Assembly: GCF_017744015.1 (NCBI RefSeq) | Contig: NZ_JAGHRA010000002.1 | Span: 1 to 64,000 of the forward strand | Direction: 5' to 3' | Length of the DNA: 64,000 nt | DNA from: Paracoccus sp. R12_2 | Lineage (GTDB): Bacteria; Pseudomonadota; Alphaproteobacteria; Rhodobacterales; Rhodobacteraceae | Part shown: one piece after another, positions 62,611 through 64,000 of the stretch | Position numbering within the stretch: the stretch's first letter is position 1 | How the letters are laid out: each line of letters starts with the position of its first letter | Notes under the pieces: generated by a model | What the model was told of the DNA's origin: nothing | The model's input: only the letters and a program-made list of their open reading frames with translations | Database searches by the model: none | Program-made: the position numbers and the translations under genes

Positions 62611-64000
62611 TCAGGCTTTCGGATAGCCGATGCCCTTCAATGCGGTCCTGATCTCGTCCAGGATCGCCGGGTCGTCGATCGTGGCGGGTGTCCTGAAATC
62701 CTCGCCATCCGCGATCTTGACCATCGTGGCGCGCAGGATCTTGCCCGACCGGGTCTTGGGCAGACGGTCCACCACGCAGGCCAGCTTGAAGGCCGCGACC
62801 GGACCGATCTGGTCGCGCACGCGGGCGACGACCTCGCGCAGCACCTGGTCGTCGGGCGTTTCCACGCCTTTCTTGAGACACAGGAATCCCAGCGGCGTCT
62901 GTCCCTTCAGGCTGTCCGCGACGCCGATGACCGCGCACTCGGCGACGGCCGGATGACCCGACAGCACCTCTTCCATCGCGCCGGTGGACAGGCGGTGCCC
63001 GGCGACATTGATGACGTCGTCGGTGCGCGCCATGATGTAAAGATACCCGTCCTTGTCGACATAGCCCGCATCGCCGGTTTCGTAGTAACCGGGAAAGTGG
63101 TCCAGATAGGCCCTGCGGAACCGGTCTTCGGCGTTCCACAGCGAGGGCAGCGTGCCCGGCGGCAGCGGCAGCCTGATCGCGATGGCGCCAAGCGTTCCGG
63201 GTTCGACCGGATGCCCGGCCTCGTCCAGAACCTGCACGTCATAGCCGGGCATCGCGACCGAAGGGCTGCCTTTCTTGATCGGCATCTTTTCGATCCCGAA
63301 CGGATTGGCGGCGATGGCCCAGCCCGTTTCGGTTTGCCACCAGTGATCGATCACCGGCAGATGCAGCTGATCTTCCAGCCACTGGATCGTGTCCGGATCG
63401 GCGCGTTCCCCGGCCAGGAATACCGCCTGCAGGCTGGACAGATCATAGTCCCGGATCAGTTCACCCTTCGGATCCTCGCGCTTGACGGCGCGGATCGCGG
63501 TCGGCGCGGTAAAGAAGGATTTCACCCCATGATCCTGGATCACCCGCCAGAACGTGCCGGCATCGGGTGTGCCGACGGGTTTTCCCTCGAAAACGATGGT
63601 GGTGGCACCCGCGATCAGCGGGCCATAGCAGATATAGCTGTGGCCCACGACCCAGCCGACATCGGACGCCGCCCAGAAGACATCGCCGGCATCGACGCCG
63701 TAGATGCTCCTCATCGTCCAGTTCAGCGCGACCAGATGGCCGGCAGTGTGGCGGATCACGCCTTTCGGCTGGCCGGTCGTGCCGGACGTATAAAGGACAT
63801 AGGCCGGGTGGTTGCCTTCGACCGGCACGCAATTTGCGGGGGCGACGCCGTGCTGGAATTCGTGCCAGGCCACATCGCGGCCCGGTGTCAGCCCGGCGAC
63901 TTCCTGTTCCCGCTGAAAGATGACGCAGAAATCGGGCTTGTGCCTGGCCTCGTCGATGGCGGCGTCCAGCAACGGCTTGTAGTGGATCACCCGTCCCGGC
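62611..64000 (-). CDS. prpE: propionyl-CoA synthetase (3' part; 5' end beyond window)
   Basis: C-terminal 463 or so codons of an ANL-family acyl-CoA synthetase; the frame runs off the window end, and the N-terminal part of the usual 630 residues is missing only for that reason. P-loop YTSGTTGQPKG, WWQTETGWAI, YYETGDAGYVDKDGYL and the catalytic Lys in PKTRSGKILRATM are visible. GHSYICYGPLIAG and GKPVGTPDAGTFWRVI are closer to PrpE than to acetyl-CoA synthetase. The Lys in RSGKIL is the classic acylation site reversed by sirtuins, one of which is encoded nearby. Convergent with the EamA gene, 27 bases apart. Confidence 0.9.
   Translation of the reverse strand, partial: PGRVIHYKPLLDAAIDEARHKPDFCVIFQREQEVAGLTPGRDVAWHEFQHGVAPANCVPVEGNHPAYVLYTSGTTGQPKGVIRHTAGHLVALNWTMRSIYGVDAGDVFWAASDVGWVVGHSYICYGPLIAGATTIVFEGKPVGTPDAGTFWRVIQDHGVKSFFTAPTAIRAVKREDPKGELIRDYDLSSLQAVFLAGERADPDTIQWLEDQLHLPVIDHWWQTETGWAIAANPFGIEKMPIKKGSPSVAMPGYDVQVLDEAGHPVEPGTLGAIAIRLPLPPGTLPSLWNAEDRFRRAYLDHFPGYYETGDAGYVDKDGYLYIMARTDDVINVAGHRLSTGAMEEVLSGHPAVAECAVIGVADSLKGQTPLGFLCLKKGVETPDDQVLREVVARVRDQIGPVAAFKLACVVDRLPKTRSGKILRATMVKIADGEDFRTPATIDDPAILDEIRTALKGIGYPKA

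Overview
The window is GC-rich alphaproteobacterial chromosome, most likely from the Rhodobacteraceae (Paracoccus/Rhodobacter relatives). Supporting features are Shemin-type 5-aminolevulinate synthase with an Fnr-type box, the lineage-specific DUF6477 and DUF6456 proteins, an IalB-family protein, FdVI-type ferredoxin, SufT/SufA genes, a TonB/BtuFCD cobalamin operon behind a B12 riboswitch, and dense genes with many 1-4 base start/stop overlaps. No CRISPR array, prophage or rRNA operon was seen. One tRNA gene (Leu-CAA) is present.

Layout. 1-430: a broken IS3-family transposase end next to a perfect 16-bp inverted repeat. 542-9065: seven minus-strand genes (omega-amino-acid aminotransferase, carbamoyl hydrolase, dihydropyrimidinase, four-part ABC importer) divergent from a RutR homologue, with a near-consensus RutR operator between them; this is a reductive pyrimidine (or hydantoin) catabolic unit. 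9062-12349: a TetR regulator, then a divergent murein pair, a MepK-like M15 peptidase and an LdtD-like L,D-transpeptidase. 12374-15051: lpxD, a special acyl carrier protein and a ketoacyl synthase in a tight lipid A unit. 15140-19775: IalB-like secreted protein, a gene-poor stretch with two minus-strand terminators (possible small RNAs), a HerA-like DUF853 ATPase, DUF6477 and DUF6456. 19909-21427: OxyR and a peroxiredoxin, convergent. 21550-31173: core genes (lipA, tRNA-Leu, trpA, ychF, Bax1-I protein, quinone reductase, PraR-like regulator, hisN, mgtE, 5-FCL, tpiA). 31274-39878: sufA, sufT, tgt, rnd, tandem GNAT, PAS protein, gmk, gamma-carbonic anhydrase, soluble PhoR-like kinase, rpiA. 39884-46183: gor, hflK, hflC, a Deg protease and ferredoxin, an envelope and redox quality-control group. 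46455-53775: M20 peptidase, hemA, RodZ-like protein, M19 dipeptidase, ABM protein, orphan ParA, and a periplasmic rhodanese preceded by a SqrR/BigR-type box. 53792-58430: the cobalamin uptake operon. 58472-64000: nuclease-family protein, class III sirtuin, small secreted Cys protein, HAD hydrolase, EamA exporter, and the 3' part of prpE, which runs off the window.

The most interesting signals are regulatory or modular: the RutR-controlled pyrimidine unit without dihydropyrimidine dehydrogenase genes; the SqrR-type box in front of a rhodanese; the lpxD-ACP-KAS module, which could serve the unusual 3-oxoacyl lipid A of this group; and two candidate intergenic small RNAs. All names rest on reading the sequence and remembered family features; no search was run.
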